Positions 11,442 to 22,360 of a DNA stretch of 64,000 nt are shown here, piece after piece; the first letter of the stretch is position 1; the number at the start of each line of letters is the position of its first letter. Both the position numbers and the translations under genes were made by a program. The stretch comes from Cryptomeria japonica. Lineage: Eukaryota; Streptophyta; Pinopsida; Cupressales; Cupressaceae. Under the pieces are notes generated by a model that was not told the DNA's origin, searched no databases, and saw nothing but the letters and a program-made list of their open reading frames with translations. The DNA lies in the NCBI RefSeq assembly GCF_030272615.1, contig NC_081406.1:397827939-397891938 (forward strand). The letters run 5' to 3'.

Positions 11442-12311
11442 ATGCATGACTCGGAACGTCCTCCTTGATCTTTTGCCGATCATATCCTTAGACAATTACA
11501 TACCTTAATAAGAGATAAACTGCAGATAGCAAACAAAGAAAATAATCATGCCCCATCATAGCTTCTCTAGTCATGGACATCCTTGAGTCGCATAGAGTAC
11601 ATGATTAGCAATAAAATCAAGATATAAACACTGAATCCTATATGGTATTCACATGTTCTCATGGTCATTAACTGATATAATCATCTTGATGAATGATCTT
11701 TGATAATATTTTATTACTTGCTGGTTGATTCCTCATTTTCTGAGTTTCATGATTTAGTTGTTACAAAATGCCTTGATCTTTGTTGCTTTGTTGCTCATTA
11801 TTTGTTTCAAAACCCTAGGTGTTTTTGGTTTTTCTAACTTTTCCAAATGTTTTTGGATTTTTCAAAGATTCAAAAGATCACCTTAGCAAAAGGGAATTAG
11901 GAGTTTGCCCCCAGTGGAAACAAAACTTTATTATGGATGTACAAATTGATCAAGATCCAAACCATGGTGGGATATAATGTAGATATGAATGAATTTGATA
12001 AAATCCAAGATAGTGACTACGATAAGTATGTCAAAGATTGATAATTGCTAGTAAGATACATATTTTTTTGCTAATGGTTCAAAGCAATGGATGCGAAAGA
12101 TGAAATGGATGAGCTAGTATAGATGGAAGCAATAGATGCGATAGGATGGATAGATGTGCAAAGCAATCTCATAGATGGAAGAACCCACTTTTAGATATCA
12201 CCTATTTACCAGGTTTTCACTATCTAAATTTATTGCATTTTTTCCATATTTTGATTTTTTTCTTTTGTTTTCACTGTTTTATATTTTTTTAGGGATTTTC
12301 TGCTTTTCTGA

Positions 12312-12434
12312 TTTTTACTGATTTCTTCAAGACTTTGTATGCTTTTTACTGATTTCTACAGGACTTTATATGTTTTTTATTGATTTCTTTAGGACTTTAT
12401 ATGCTTTTTATTGATTTCTTCGGGACTTTATATC
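12312..12434. repeat. Tandem repeat, four units of about 31 bp
   Basis: Four successive units share the plan TTTTTA-C/T-TGATTTCT followed by AGGACTTTATATG, with small differences. The array ends exactly beside the integrase stop codon of the minus-strand gypsy pol, so it sits directly downstream of the coding region on the element's strand. Confidence 0.75.
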
Positions 12435-13570
12435 TCAAGCATAGAATTTCTTGAGATGGATGGAATTGATAGGTTCATCAAACCAATCACCTTCAGGGGT
12501 AGATAACTTGTATGCTCATGTGCCATATGTTGCTACTATGACAAAAGGACCTAACTAATTTGGTTCAAATTTTCCCTTCTTTTCTTGGTCTTGTTGATTT
12601 CTCGAATTCTCCCTTAGAACTATATCTCCAATCTGAAAAATGTGTGGCTTGACTCTATGATTATAACTTCTTGTCATTCTCTATTGATATGCCTTCAAAT
12701 GATCTATTGCATTTTGGTGACGTTCCTGAATCAGCTCAAGTTATTGAAGTCTAGAGACTCGTTGTTCTTCTTCTGGTATAAGACCTTTCAATAAAACTCG
12801 TAGAGAAGGTATCTCTACTTCTACTAGTGATATGGCTTCTAATCCATTGACTAAGCAATATGGCGTTGCTCTAGTTGGCATGCGAATGTTGGTTCGGTAT
12901 GCCCAAAGAGCGGGATTTAGCTAAATGTGCCAGCCTTTACTAGCTTCATTGACTATTTTCTTTAGGATTTTCAAGATTGTTTTGTTTGATGCCTTTGCTT
13001 GTCCATTTCTCTATGGATAATATGGTGTAGAAAACCTATGTTGGATATGGAATATCTCACATAGTTCCTTCACATATTTATTCTTAAATGGTCGTCCATT
13101 ATCAGTGATAATGGTCATGGGGACTCCATAGTGACAGATTATATAATTCAAGATGAATGATGATATTTGTTTTCCTGTCACTTTTGTCAAAGGTAATGCT
13201 TCAATTGATTTAGTGAAATACTCAGTAGCAATCAGAATGAAATTATGTCCATTAGAGGATGAAGGATTTATCTTACCTACCAAATCAAAGCCCCATTGGG
13301 ACAATGGCCATGATCCTGCCATAGGATGTAATTCTTGTGCTGGTGTGTGGATGATATTCCCATGAATTTGGAATTGTTTTCATTTCTTGGCATATGTGAA
13401 TGAATCTATCTCCATAGTAGGCCAATAGTAACCCATACGAATAAGTTTCTTAGCCAGTGTTAATCCACTTGAGTGTGTGCCACAAATACCTATGTGGACT
13501 TTGTTAAGAACTTTATCAGATTCTTCTTGTTCGGAACATCTCAATAAAGTGCTATCTAGACCTCGCCTAT
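12435..13570 (-). pseudogene. Ty3/gypsy integrase
   Basis: Read on the minus strand, the remains of the HHCC zinc-binding region (KVHIGICGTH near 13490) come first; a stop replaces the first downstream Cys position. The catalytic core follows: WGFDLVGKINP near 13300 (first Asp), then TKSIEALPL and IITDNGRPF near 13100 (second Asp). The third catalytic position, normally Glu in N-G-Q-A-E, is Lys here (NGQAKASNK near 13000), directly after an in-frame TAG. The C-terminal part keeps IFQIGDIVL and ends IHLKKFYA at 12438. Stops and the lost Glu make it inactive. It is continuous in order with the RT/RNase H on its right. Confidence 0.88.
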
Positions 13571-13799
13571 ATAAGATATCAGCAATAATAGTATAGTAGG
13601 ATGACTGATGGATACAATTTCTTCTCTAATTGCAGGTTAGGTCAGGAGGAAGGATATTCTCTTTTAAGTGTTGATAAGTTTGGTTGTATAAAGATTGATC
13701 GGTTCTAGATATATGGAAAATCATGTGGGTATGTTGGGATTCAATGGTAGGTTTCAAGATATCATCCACCAAAAATTCATAACGTTGTTGATTCTCCTG

Positions 13800-14200
13800 A
13801 TTCTATAAGAGAGATGCTATTTTAGCCATTGCATCTGCTACTTTATTATCATTTCTTGGGATCTGAGTGAATGATACTTCTTCAAAGTGTTCTTTAAACT
13901 CTTCTGCCAACTATTTGTAAGGCATGAGTTTGTCATCCTTAGTTTGATAATCATCATTTATTTGGTTGATTATAAGATGTGAATCACCATAAACATGTAA
14001 TTCCTTAATGTTCCATTCAATAGCCATTTTGAGCCCAATAGTCAATGCTTCATATTCTGCAGTATTATTTGTGCATGGAAACCACAGTCTATGATTTTGG
14101 AATTGTGTGTCCCTGAGGTGTGATGAACAAAATTCCAACGCCTGATCCATATTGTGTATAGGAACCATCAAAGTAAAACTCCCAAAATTTTGTACTTATT
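13800..14200 (-). pseudogene. Second RNase H-like domain of the gypsy pol
   Basis: After the normal RT-linked RNase H, the minus strand encodes a second, separate RNase H fold: YFDGSYTQYGSGVGI near 14175, then NNTAEYEALTIGLKMA near 14050, ELHVYGDSHLIINQI near 13980, and an N-D-N-K-V-A-D-A segment near 13840. The D-E-D-D pattern is thus present. An additional 'archaeal-type' RNase H between RNase H and integrase is a known mark of the Tat/Ogre branch of plant Ty3/gypsy elements. Stops near 14090 and 13911 break it. Confidence 0.82.
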
Positions 14201-14239
14201 GTTTGAATTTCTGCATCAGGAAATTCAATGTGCAATGGT

Positions 14240-15620
14240 ATGTCATCTTGTAAGGGTGCTTCAGCTAATTGATCAACAATGACCTGTCTTTTGATAGCTT
14301 TTCGATCAACATATTTTATATCAAACTCACTTAGTACCATAACCCATTTTGCCAGTCTGCCTGTCAAAATTGACTTGTTTAGCAAATACTTTAGTGGATC
14401 TATTTTTGCTATCAATTTCACAAAATGAGTCAGCATATAATGTTGCAGTTTCTGAGTTACAAATACAACTACTAGGCATGTCTTCTCTATTGATGTATAG
14501 TTCAATTCATAACCTACAAGTGTTCTACTGATGTAATACATTGCTCTTTATGTGCCTTCTTCATCATGTTGTGCTAAAAGAGCTCTTAATGATACATTTG
14601 TCGTTGAGATGTAAAACAACAATGGTTTCCTTTTGATTGGTGATACAAGTACTAGAGGATTCATCAGATATTCTTTAATTTGCATAAAAGCTTCTTCGCA
14701 CTTATGATCCCATTTGAATGGAACATTCTTATGTAAAAGATGAGTGAATGGATGACATCTATCTGCTAATTGAGAGACAAATCTTCTGATTGATTGCAAT
14801 CTTCCTTGTAGAGAACGCAATTGACTTATGTTTCTAGGCGGCTCAATTTCCATGATAGCTTTGACCTTTTCTGGATCTACTTCAATTCCATGAGTTGATA
14901 TAATCTACCCAAGAATTTTTCCATAAGTTAATCCAAATGCATATTTCTTTGGATTCAATCTTAACTGATATTGTTCGATCCTATCAAAGATCTTGCCCAA
15001 GGTGTTCAAATGTTCTTTCCTAGTATGATATTTTGCAAGTATATCATCTACATAATCTTCCATAAATGTATGCATCATATCATGGAAAATTGTTGTTGTG
15101 GCTCTTTGATAAGTTGGTCCTGCATTCTTAAGCCCAAATGGCATAGCATTCTAGCAATAAGTACCCCATGCATGGGTGAATGTTGTATTTTCTTGATCTT
15201 CAGGGGCAATTATTATTTGATTGTATCCCGAGAATCCATCCATTAATGAAAACATCTCATGTCATGTTGATAAGTCCACAATTATATCAATATTGGGTAG
15301 TGGGAATTCATCTTTGGGACATGCCTTGTTCAAATCTCTAAAATTGATGTAGACTCTTATGCTTTTATCTGGCTTTGACACTGGTACAATGCTTGAAACC
15401 CATTCTGGATAGGCAATAGGTCTTATGAAACCCACATCCAATAGTTTCTTTAGCTCATTTTTTACAAGGAGAGTGATGTGTGGATGCATCTTCCTTAGCT
15501 TTTGTTTAACTAGTTTTTCTTTTAGATCCACATTGAGATGATGCATTATAAGATTTGGATCAAGTCTCGGCATGTTTGTATAGGACCAAGCAAATTTTAT
15601 CTTTTTTTTTTAATAATTCT
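14240..15620 (-). pseudogene. Ty3/gypsy reverse transcriptase and RNase H
   Basis: On the minus strand the RT shows FIRPIAYPEWVSSIVPVSKP near 15430, INFRDLNKACPKDEFPLPNI near 15340, FSLMDGFSGYNQI near 15245, MPFGLKNAGPTYQR near 15140 and the active site EDYVDDIL near 15050. The connection and RNase H follow (LRSLQGRLQSIRRFV near 14815, FKWDHKCEEAFMQIK near 14700, then the YYISRTL and YTSIEKTCL segments near 14500, then LAKWVMVLSEFDIKY). The family copies element RNA into DNA. Interrupting stops lie near 15262, 15150, 14907 and 14546, several of them TGA or TAG. The YVDD core is intact, so the breaks are ordinary decay. Confidence 0.92.
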
Positions 15621-15782
15621 ATGTATTCTTTCCTTTCTTCATCTGATAATGATGCAGCAGGATGAAGTATCTTGGGATCCTTTGTTGTGCCAATTTTTAT
15701 TGCTTATGTTGGCTCTATTAGAATAGCAGATCTCTCCTAAAAAATATGTAGGGAGGATGTCAAATTTTCCATCTTCTGGCAC

Positions 15783-17690
15783 TTAAAAGAGGTTTTCACC
15801 ATCAAATACGTCCTTTATTTTTCCTCTTGATTGATCTAGTGTTGCCATGAAATGGTTTTCAACACTAGGTCTTTTTCCTTGTTTTATTTCAATTTTGCGA
15901 CTGGAAAGTTTGGCATTCTCCTCACTACAAGAAACATTACTCGATTCTGTGATGGAAGATATATTAGGTGTTATGGGTTTGACAGCATTAAGATAGATAG
16001 CTAAGTCATGGTCATTGGAAAAGACATCCAATTGAGGTTTTTCTAGGTAATCCCAATCAATTAGTCATCGTCATTGTTAGGTGCTTCAAGGTTCATGACA
16101 TAATAGTCATAATTTAGTGTAGAGTAGGTAATATCATAGATAGAACACTCTTAAGGATAGTCTCTCCCAAGCACTCTCTAATCAGTTCTAACAAAATCAG
16201 TATTGGTATGTGATTCACAATCAAGTGACTCTTCATCTGACATTTGTCCCTCAAACAAATGGATTATATCAACACATACATATTTAATACTACAAGTTCC
16301 TTCTTGATTAATTTTAATAGATTCATTTGTATTTTGAAGTTGACATACTTGTGTACCATGACATAGAGGATTCTTTTTCTATCTTTTGTCTTCTCTCGAA
16401 CTCAGCTTCTTCTGGACTAATAGTTAATCCTGCTTGACTATCTATTAGTTCTTCTATGGTTCTTCCATACCTTGGTACGTCTTGCTCATCATTTGATAAA
16501 AATCTGATATTTCTTGATTTTTTATCAATAATTGTTTGTGTTTCTTGTGGTGTTACTTTTTGTTCTTTTTTGTCCTCTTTCTTTTTTTGTTTTGTATATG
16601 CCTCTTTCCTCTGAATTATGAGTTCTTCTTGTCTTCTTTCCAAATCTATTATTTTTTTTGTGAAAGATGAGTCCTCATTTGTAATAGTTGTTTGTTCTTC
16701 ATCCTTTTCTTCACTTGATACACTAGATGATAAATCTAGTCCCCATTCATATTCATTTGAATCTGTCTTTGAACCATTGTCTAGGATTACACCACTATAC
16801 CATACAGGAATATTGTATGGTGTGAATAGTTCTCTGATTTTGGCCATCTCTTCTTTCACTACTTCTGGAATATCTTGCTTAGATTCAACACTTGTTTGTA
16901 TTCCTTGAACTTGTTTGCAAGCTTCTTCTTCTCATTTGATTGCAATTTCTTCCTATTGTTTCTCATGTTCTTCTTGCTTTTGTTTGTTGGCCACTATTTC
17001 TGTTGCTAGATGTAGCTTTTCTTTCCACAGTTCTTCTTTAGGGATTGCTTTCTTTCTTCACCTTGGTTGTTGATAATTGTGTTGTTTTTGCTTTGATTTT
17101 GGATATCCAAGTCATGATTTATCTTCTTTAGATTGTGAGTGAGGACAAATAGGTTTTGAAATACCTTCTTGTCGCTTACCAATTGGTCATTTCCCTTCAT
17201 ATCCCATTTTTTGCATGATCTTATAACCATTGCCATATTGCTCTATGGGAATATTAACTTTTGCAGTTGTTGCTATAGTTTCATTTTCATCTTTGTAGAA
17301 CCAACTAAGAATGTCCTCTTCATTTTCTTCTGCAAGTGTTCCAGCTCTAACAAATGCTCCATCAAATATTTCTACTGATTTTTTCTAAGATCCGTGGTTG
17401 AACATTTGTAGGCTTTCCATATGATTTAGGTGAAAGTGGCAAGCTATGTAAAGAATATTTTCCCATTCCTTCATCATTTAATTTGAGCTTTTTCTCAAAG
17501 GTTTCCCATAAAAAAAAATTAATTTCTTTGGTGGGATAGACTGATTCTTTGTTATGTGGAACTCTTGTATCTTGTGTTGGCTTCAAATTATTACAATATT
17601 GGTTGGAGTTTGCAATTATAGTGACTTCTTGTCCCTCGTGAGGAAACTTTACACATTGGTGATATGTAGAAGGAACTGCTTGCATGTTGT
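15783..17690 (-). pseudogene. Gypsy protease-RT linker, Lys/Glu-rich
   Basis: Between protease and RT the minus strand keeps several open stretches. One near 17360-17685 contains a QEVTIIANSNQYCNNLKP segment. A charged, Gln/Lys/Glu-rich stretch (16323-16859) includes QEELIIQRKEAYTKQKKKED and a DVPRYGRTIEELID segment. A third runs 15783-16031. The charged part is probably a coiled coil. Long, poorly conserved spacers of this kind occur in large Tat/Ogre-type polyproteins. I recognise no enzymatic motif here, and the frame changes several times. Confidence 0.55.
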
Positions 17691-18190
17691 TGGTCTTCCC
17701 AGAAGAATGTTATAAGATAGATTCAAATCTAAAACCTGGCATAATGTATTCCTTTCCATGGGTCCTATTTTGATTGGTAACACCACAGTTCCTTTAGAAG
17801 AACGCTATTCTTCATCATAAGCCTTAATGGTTACTTTTTTCTTTGCATCTACTACATTTTATGAATATCCCAAAGCCTTTATTAAACTTAATGCACAAAT
17901 GTTTAAGCCAGCTCCACCATCTATGAGTATGTGTTTGACACGAGTTTTGTGAATGGTGACTTCAACATGTAAGGGAGTATTGTGAGGATGTTGCAAGGAT
18001 GCATCATCATTTTCAAAAAATGATAAGCAATGAGGGGCTATAAGGTGTTCCACCATGTTTTGGAACTGACCTACATCTAGGTCTTTTGAAACTGTTGTTT
18101 CCATTAGAGCTTTTTCCAAAATTTCCTTATGCATAGGTGAAACTTTGAGGAGCTCTAAAATTGATATTTGAGCAGGTATTCTTTGCAATT
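17690..18190 (-). pseudogene. Ty3/gypsy aspartic protease
   Basis: The minus strand gives TPLHVEVTIHKTRVKHILID, then GGAGLNICALSLIKALGYS near 17870-17930. This corresponds to the flap and active-site strand of retroviral-type aspartic proteases. The usual D-S/T-G appears as D-G-G, a variant I have seen in this clade. After a stop at 17861 the frame continues with a second hydrophobic part ending NLSYNILLGRP near 17720. The enzyme would cut the Gag-Pol polyprotein. Order and strand agree with gag (right) and RT (left). Confidence 0.8.
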
Positions 18191-18385
18191 ATTCCACTAA
18201 GTTGTATTGTCATGAAGTGGATGATTCATTTGTTATACCCAGAAATGTAACCTTCGCTTTGCTTCTCGTAATGACGTTGATTGGTTCTATAGGTGTGTTA
18301 TCTTTAATGATGATGACATTTACCACATCATCATATGTATAAGTGTAGTTCACTTTAGCTTTTCTTTATCATCTTTTGATTTAGC

Positions 18386-19540
18386 TTATTCACCTTTTTC
18401 ATAGTTTGGATGCGGAGTTTTGAATGTTATATGTGATTCATTCATCTTATGACTATCCACTGTGATAGTTCTATTATAAATTAAATCTTGGATAAGGTGC
18501 TTCAATCTTTGACAATCATTAGTTTGGTGTCCTTTGTTTCGATGGTAATTACAAAAATTATTGTCGTTCCACCAATTAGGTTTGACTTGTGGTTCATAGT
18601 TTCTTGCTTCTGGTGAAGTAATCAGTTTATTTGCAAGAAGAGTTTTCAAAGCTGATTCCAAGGATTCTCCAATGTTTGTGAATTTCCTGCGAGGATTGGA
18701 GAAGAAAGACTTGGATTTACTGTTCTCTTGATTGTTATTGTTTGGGACTTGACTTGATAAATTAAAGATTGGTTGTTGTTTTGTAGCATTATTGTCATCA
18801 TTGATAACATTCCTATTCTTTGACCAGAATTTAGGTTTGTCATTGTTATTGTTGTTGTTGTTGTTGTTGTGCTTGCTATTGTAGGAATTATTGTAAAGCT
18901 TTAGCTCTCCTTTCGTTACCATTGTGTCTTCTATCTTTAGACCATTCTCAATCATCTTAGCAAAATAATGAGGACATTGCATTTTTAAACGATAACTCAT
19001 TTCACTGATAAGGTTGTCAAAGAATATGTCCATTTTCTCTTGATCAGGTACATCTCTTGGATACCTATTAAACATTCATTTCCATCATTGTAAGAAGATC
19101 ATGAAAGATTCACCATTCTTCTGCTTAACATTGCATAAATACAGCATTGTTATCTCATTTCTTACATTGTAGGAGTATTGTGAGATAAATCTATTCACAA
19201 GTTCTTCAAAAGATTTGATTCCAGATGGTAGTCTTGAGAACCATTCCATTGATTGTCCATTTAAACTCCTAAGGAATAGACATACCAGGTAAGTTTCATC
19301 GTGTGCAAATTCCATACTCATAGTGCAAAATTCCCTAATGTGATCTTGAGGATTAGATTTCCCATCATATTTATCATATTTAGGGATTTCACAATGTTGT
19401 GGGAATGGTTTCATATTTAAACTTTTGTCAAAAGGATATTGACAGATATCCTCCAATGAATACTTCTTGGAATTAGTTCCATTTTGCATTTCTTGTATAT
19501 TTTTTTGTAAGGTTTACATTTGTTGAGAGAGAGTTAACAA
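18386..19540 (-). pseudogene. Ty3/gypsy Gag
   Basis: On the minus strand a retrotransposon Gag domain is readable: CEIPKYDKYDGKSNPQDHIR near 19400, LRSLNGQSMEWFSRLPSG near 19250, FEELVNRFISQYSYN near 19190. After two TGAs (19085 and 19076) it continues MFNRYPRDVPDQEKMDIFFD. An Asn-run (about 18840-18870) and a C-x2-H-x4-H-x4-C zinc motif (CNYHRNKGHQTNDC, near 18515-18555) follow, then LKHLIQDLI, a layout typical of this gypsy branch. The frame extends upstream to a possible Met near 19550, with a TAA between. Gag would form the particle and package RNA. Confidence 0.88.
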
Positions 19541-22332
19541 AGGATTATCCATACATATTCTCCTTATATCCTCATAAGTTCTTCTATCACTACACTCTCT
19601 TCTTGTATCATCATGGTCTTTGTTTTATCTACTCTTGTTTCCCCATGGCTTACTATATTTACATCCTTGTTAGTTGGATCATTTGTGTTTTGATTATTAC
19701 TCGTCTCTTCATCTTGTTTCAAACTTTCTATGCTAAAGTCTTGTGGCAATTTAGCTCCTGATTATGCCAACATTAAAAGGTATTTTTCTTTTTGTTTCTC
19801 CAATAACTTTTTCATTAGTTGTCAAATTTGAAATCTTTCTCAAGGTGTCTAATGGTGTTTTTGACTGCTTCTTCATCAACATCTGTATACCCAAAAGTTT
19901 GGAACATTGAATTATCCTCTTCCATTTGTTTTTGTTATTTTCTGAATTACTTGTATTAAGCTCTAGTCCAAACTGGCATGTGATTGCTTTGAAAAATTTC
20001 TCAAGTTTTGACCTTCTAAAAACAACTCAATAGGTGATTATTGATTTAGGAAGGTAGGCTTTGTTTATTTTACCACTGATATTGGTTCGTTGTGATAAAG
20101 CATCTTTTTGTTGAAAAACGTCCTTGCAAAATTTCTCTATCAAATTTTGTCCCGTAGCCATGTAAATAGTGATGAAAACGGTTTACGAATGTCCTATGTT
20201 TTAACAAGATCTTGCGATTGATATACAAGAATCTTATCCTCTTCTGAGTAGCTTTATAACTAGGTTTTCTTTTCTTAAGGTGATATTTAAAATTCATATA
20301 AGCATATGATAGTTTACAAGTTTGCTTGATTCCAATGTGAGTGCAATTCTGATTTTGATATAGCCTAGGTTCAAAATAGGAACAATATATCCAAGATAAT
20401 GAACAAAAGGTGGATTGATCAAATTTTGTGATAGAGGATTTGATATATCTTGATGAGAAACTAATAATGATGTTGATTTTTTGCACTTAAGATGGTTGAA
20501 TCACTAGCTTGTTGAATTTTTTATGCTTATGGAAACCTTTTGGAAATAGCCTGTTGGATTGGCAACCCGATTATCGAACTAGTTTGAAGGTTTGTGATAG
20601 TTTAAAGACAACTCTACTCAAGAAGGGTTTTTGATACTGACTTTGAAATTTTGGTCTCATATGCTCTATCTTAGATGGGAGAAAGAATTTGTGCCTTTTT
20701 GGTCAAAAGCACTAACTTATGGGACAAATGCGCTACTCTATTATTTTAAAGCACTGCTCTGTGACACTAAAAGTGGAAAACTGTGTTATAAAAGCACGGT
20801 TTTAAGTTTAAAAGCACTAACCCACTGATTAAATACATGAACCTATGACATAGAAGTGTTGTATTGTTGTTCAAATGCATTGTTTTGCATAATAAATGTG
20901 CGGTTCTATGCCTCAAAAGTGATGTTCTGACTGTGTTACAAGGATTTTTCAATTTTTCCAGCAAGTTGTTAGATTTTTGCTCATTTTTAGATGGTGATTT
21001 TTTTTCAATTTTTGACCATTCTGAGCACATTATAGACATAGAAGACACAATGTTTGAAAAGCACGAATCCTATGGTAGGCTGAGACAATAATTGTTGAAT
21101 CTCACATGGGGTTTCCCACGAGGCTACGCTATTCAAAGTGGATATTTAGATACTTGACCCCACTGTCTCCACCCTCGGCACTCACTTCTCCAAGGCAGCC
21201 AAGCACCAGTTTCCATGAAAACTCCCCATGGAAAACTTTATATCTCTACTAAGAACCATATGTGTGTGAGCCGCTTCAGAGGTCCGACCTCTTGCGCCAA
21301 CAATTAGAAGGATTCTAGCAACTAGTACAAGTGGTTTTAGTAAAGGTTTCCAGTCATGTGGCCATACATTCAGCACTTTCAGCTCTATAAATACAGAAGG
21401 TTCCCAGCCTATAGAGGTTACGCTCCATAGGGTTTATGGGGAAACATAGTGTCGATATGAATTTATCAGCACATGTTGTTTATGACTTTCGTCACAAACA
21501 TGATTTATTTAGAGTGGATCGAAAGGACTCGGTATTAGCCTATTTCCACTTAGGTAGTTCCCCTCTCACTAGCCCCCTCAAGGCAGCTTGGGAAGGCAGG
21601 CCCTCTAAAGATTACACATAAAAGAGAGTAGGTCTAGTTTTATGATCACCATATGAGGGTGAGAACATACTTGCCTACTACTTCATCAAACACAGAATAC
21701 ATAAGTTTATTTTTAGTCTTATACAATCTATGTGCAACTACTTTAAATAAGTCACTCAAAATGCAAGTTGAATGTTGTTGATTGTCCCCGTAGTTAAGCT
21801 AAATGAGCAAGATATGATGTATTACTCTCCAAAATAATTCTGCTAATTTATGTGATGAAATGCATGAAATTTTCTTTAAAATAACCCTACACACAGATAT
21901 GTTAGTAGTTTGAAATTTTCAGTTCTTGGACATTCGGACCTACAGAAAATTTTATTAGTCGAGAATAAAAGCACTCTCTTAGCAAATGTGTTGTCTTCCA
22001 CCTCAAAAGCACTGACCTAGATGACAAATGTGTGAACTTGCAAAAAAAAGTGCTAGTCCGCGGACTAAATGCATGAATTCACTGACAAAAGTGCTAACCT
22101 AAATGCCACATGTGTTAACCTGTGAGACGAAAGTGCTAATATGAGGATTAAATGTGTTGATTTGCAAACAAAAGCGCTAACCTAAATGTTAAATGTGTTA
22201 TCCTGCAAGACAAAAGCGCTAATCTATTAAATAAATGTGATGTCAGAATTCACACAAGCATGAATCTGGATTACAAATGCATTAAACTTATGTGTATGAG
22301 AACTAGATAGGATATTAGAAAGATATATGTGA
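19541..22332 (-). other. Gypsy 5' leader, non-coding
   Basis: This 2.8-kb stretch between the primer site and gag has only short open stretches. The one at 19564-19749 (minus) is Asp/Glu/Asn-rich and may be the gag N-terminus in another frame. A less AT-rich island (about 21100-21620) contains a TATA-like CTCTATAAATA at about 21383 on the plus strand. Two minisatellite-like stretches lie at about 20700-20930 and 21967-22245. Nothing else is recognised. Confidence 0.5.
21967..22245. repeat. Degenerate minisatellite, about seven units of 38-43 bp
   Basis: Units follow the plan AAAAGYGCTAACCTAAATG, then a half resembling AAATGTGTTAACCTGCAAGAC. Each unit is thus two related half-units of about 21 bp. 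A more diverged stretch with the same AAAAGCACT / AAATGCGCTA words lies at about 20700-20930 in the same leader. Very similar words recur in the unrelated long LTR at 35098-35290. Confidence 0.7.
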
Positions 22333-22357
22333 GGCTCCAGCCCCACGGTGGGTGCTA
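22333..22357 (-). promoter_or_regulatory. Gypsy primer-binding site, tRNA-Lys-like
   Basis: On the minus strand the 5' LTR is followed after three bases by TAGCACCCACCGTGGGGCT. Against the complement of a plant tRNA-Lys 3' end as I recall it (TGGCGCCCAACGTGGGGCT), 17 of 21 positions agree, and two of the differences are G-to-A changes. Position and strand fit the gag on its left. The tRNA comparison is from memory. Confidence 0.7.
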
Positions 22358-22360
22358 AAA

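Larger units (their letters stand above)
10990..12434. other. Non-coding 3' region of the minus-strand gypsy element
   Basis: This lies between the integrase end and LINE-1. It continues the ATG-rich tract seen left of LINE-1, then becomes ordinary AT-rich DNA with no coherent ORF. It holds a spaced 72-bp duplication (11263-11335 and 11369-11441) and a short tandem array (about 12312-12434), listed separately. I see no LTR border here, so the gypsy 3' LTR must lie further left, possibly outside the window. Confidence 0.5.

Noticed and set aside
20070-20486. Minus-strand 138-codon frame in the gypsy leader, a candidate extra ORF as in Ogre elements
   Set aside because: Composition is typical of AT-rich chance frames and no motif supports it.
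22333-22357. Possible tRNA-Lys gene on the plus strand
   Set aside because: Only the tRNA 3' end is matched and it sits at an LTR junction, so it is a primer-binding site, not a gene.
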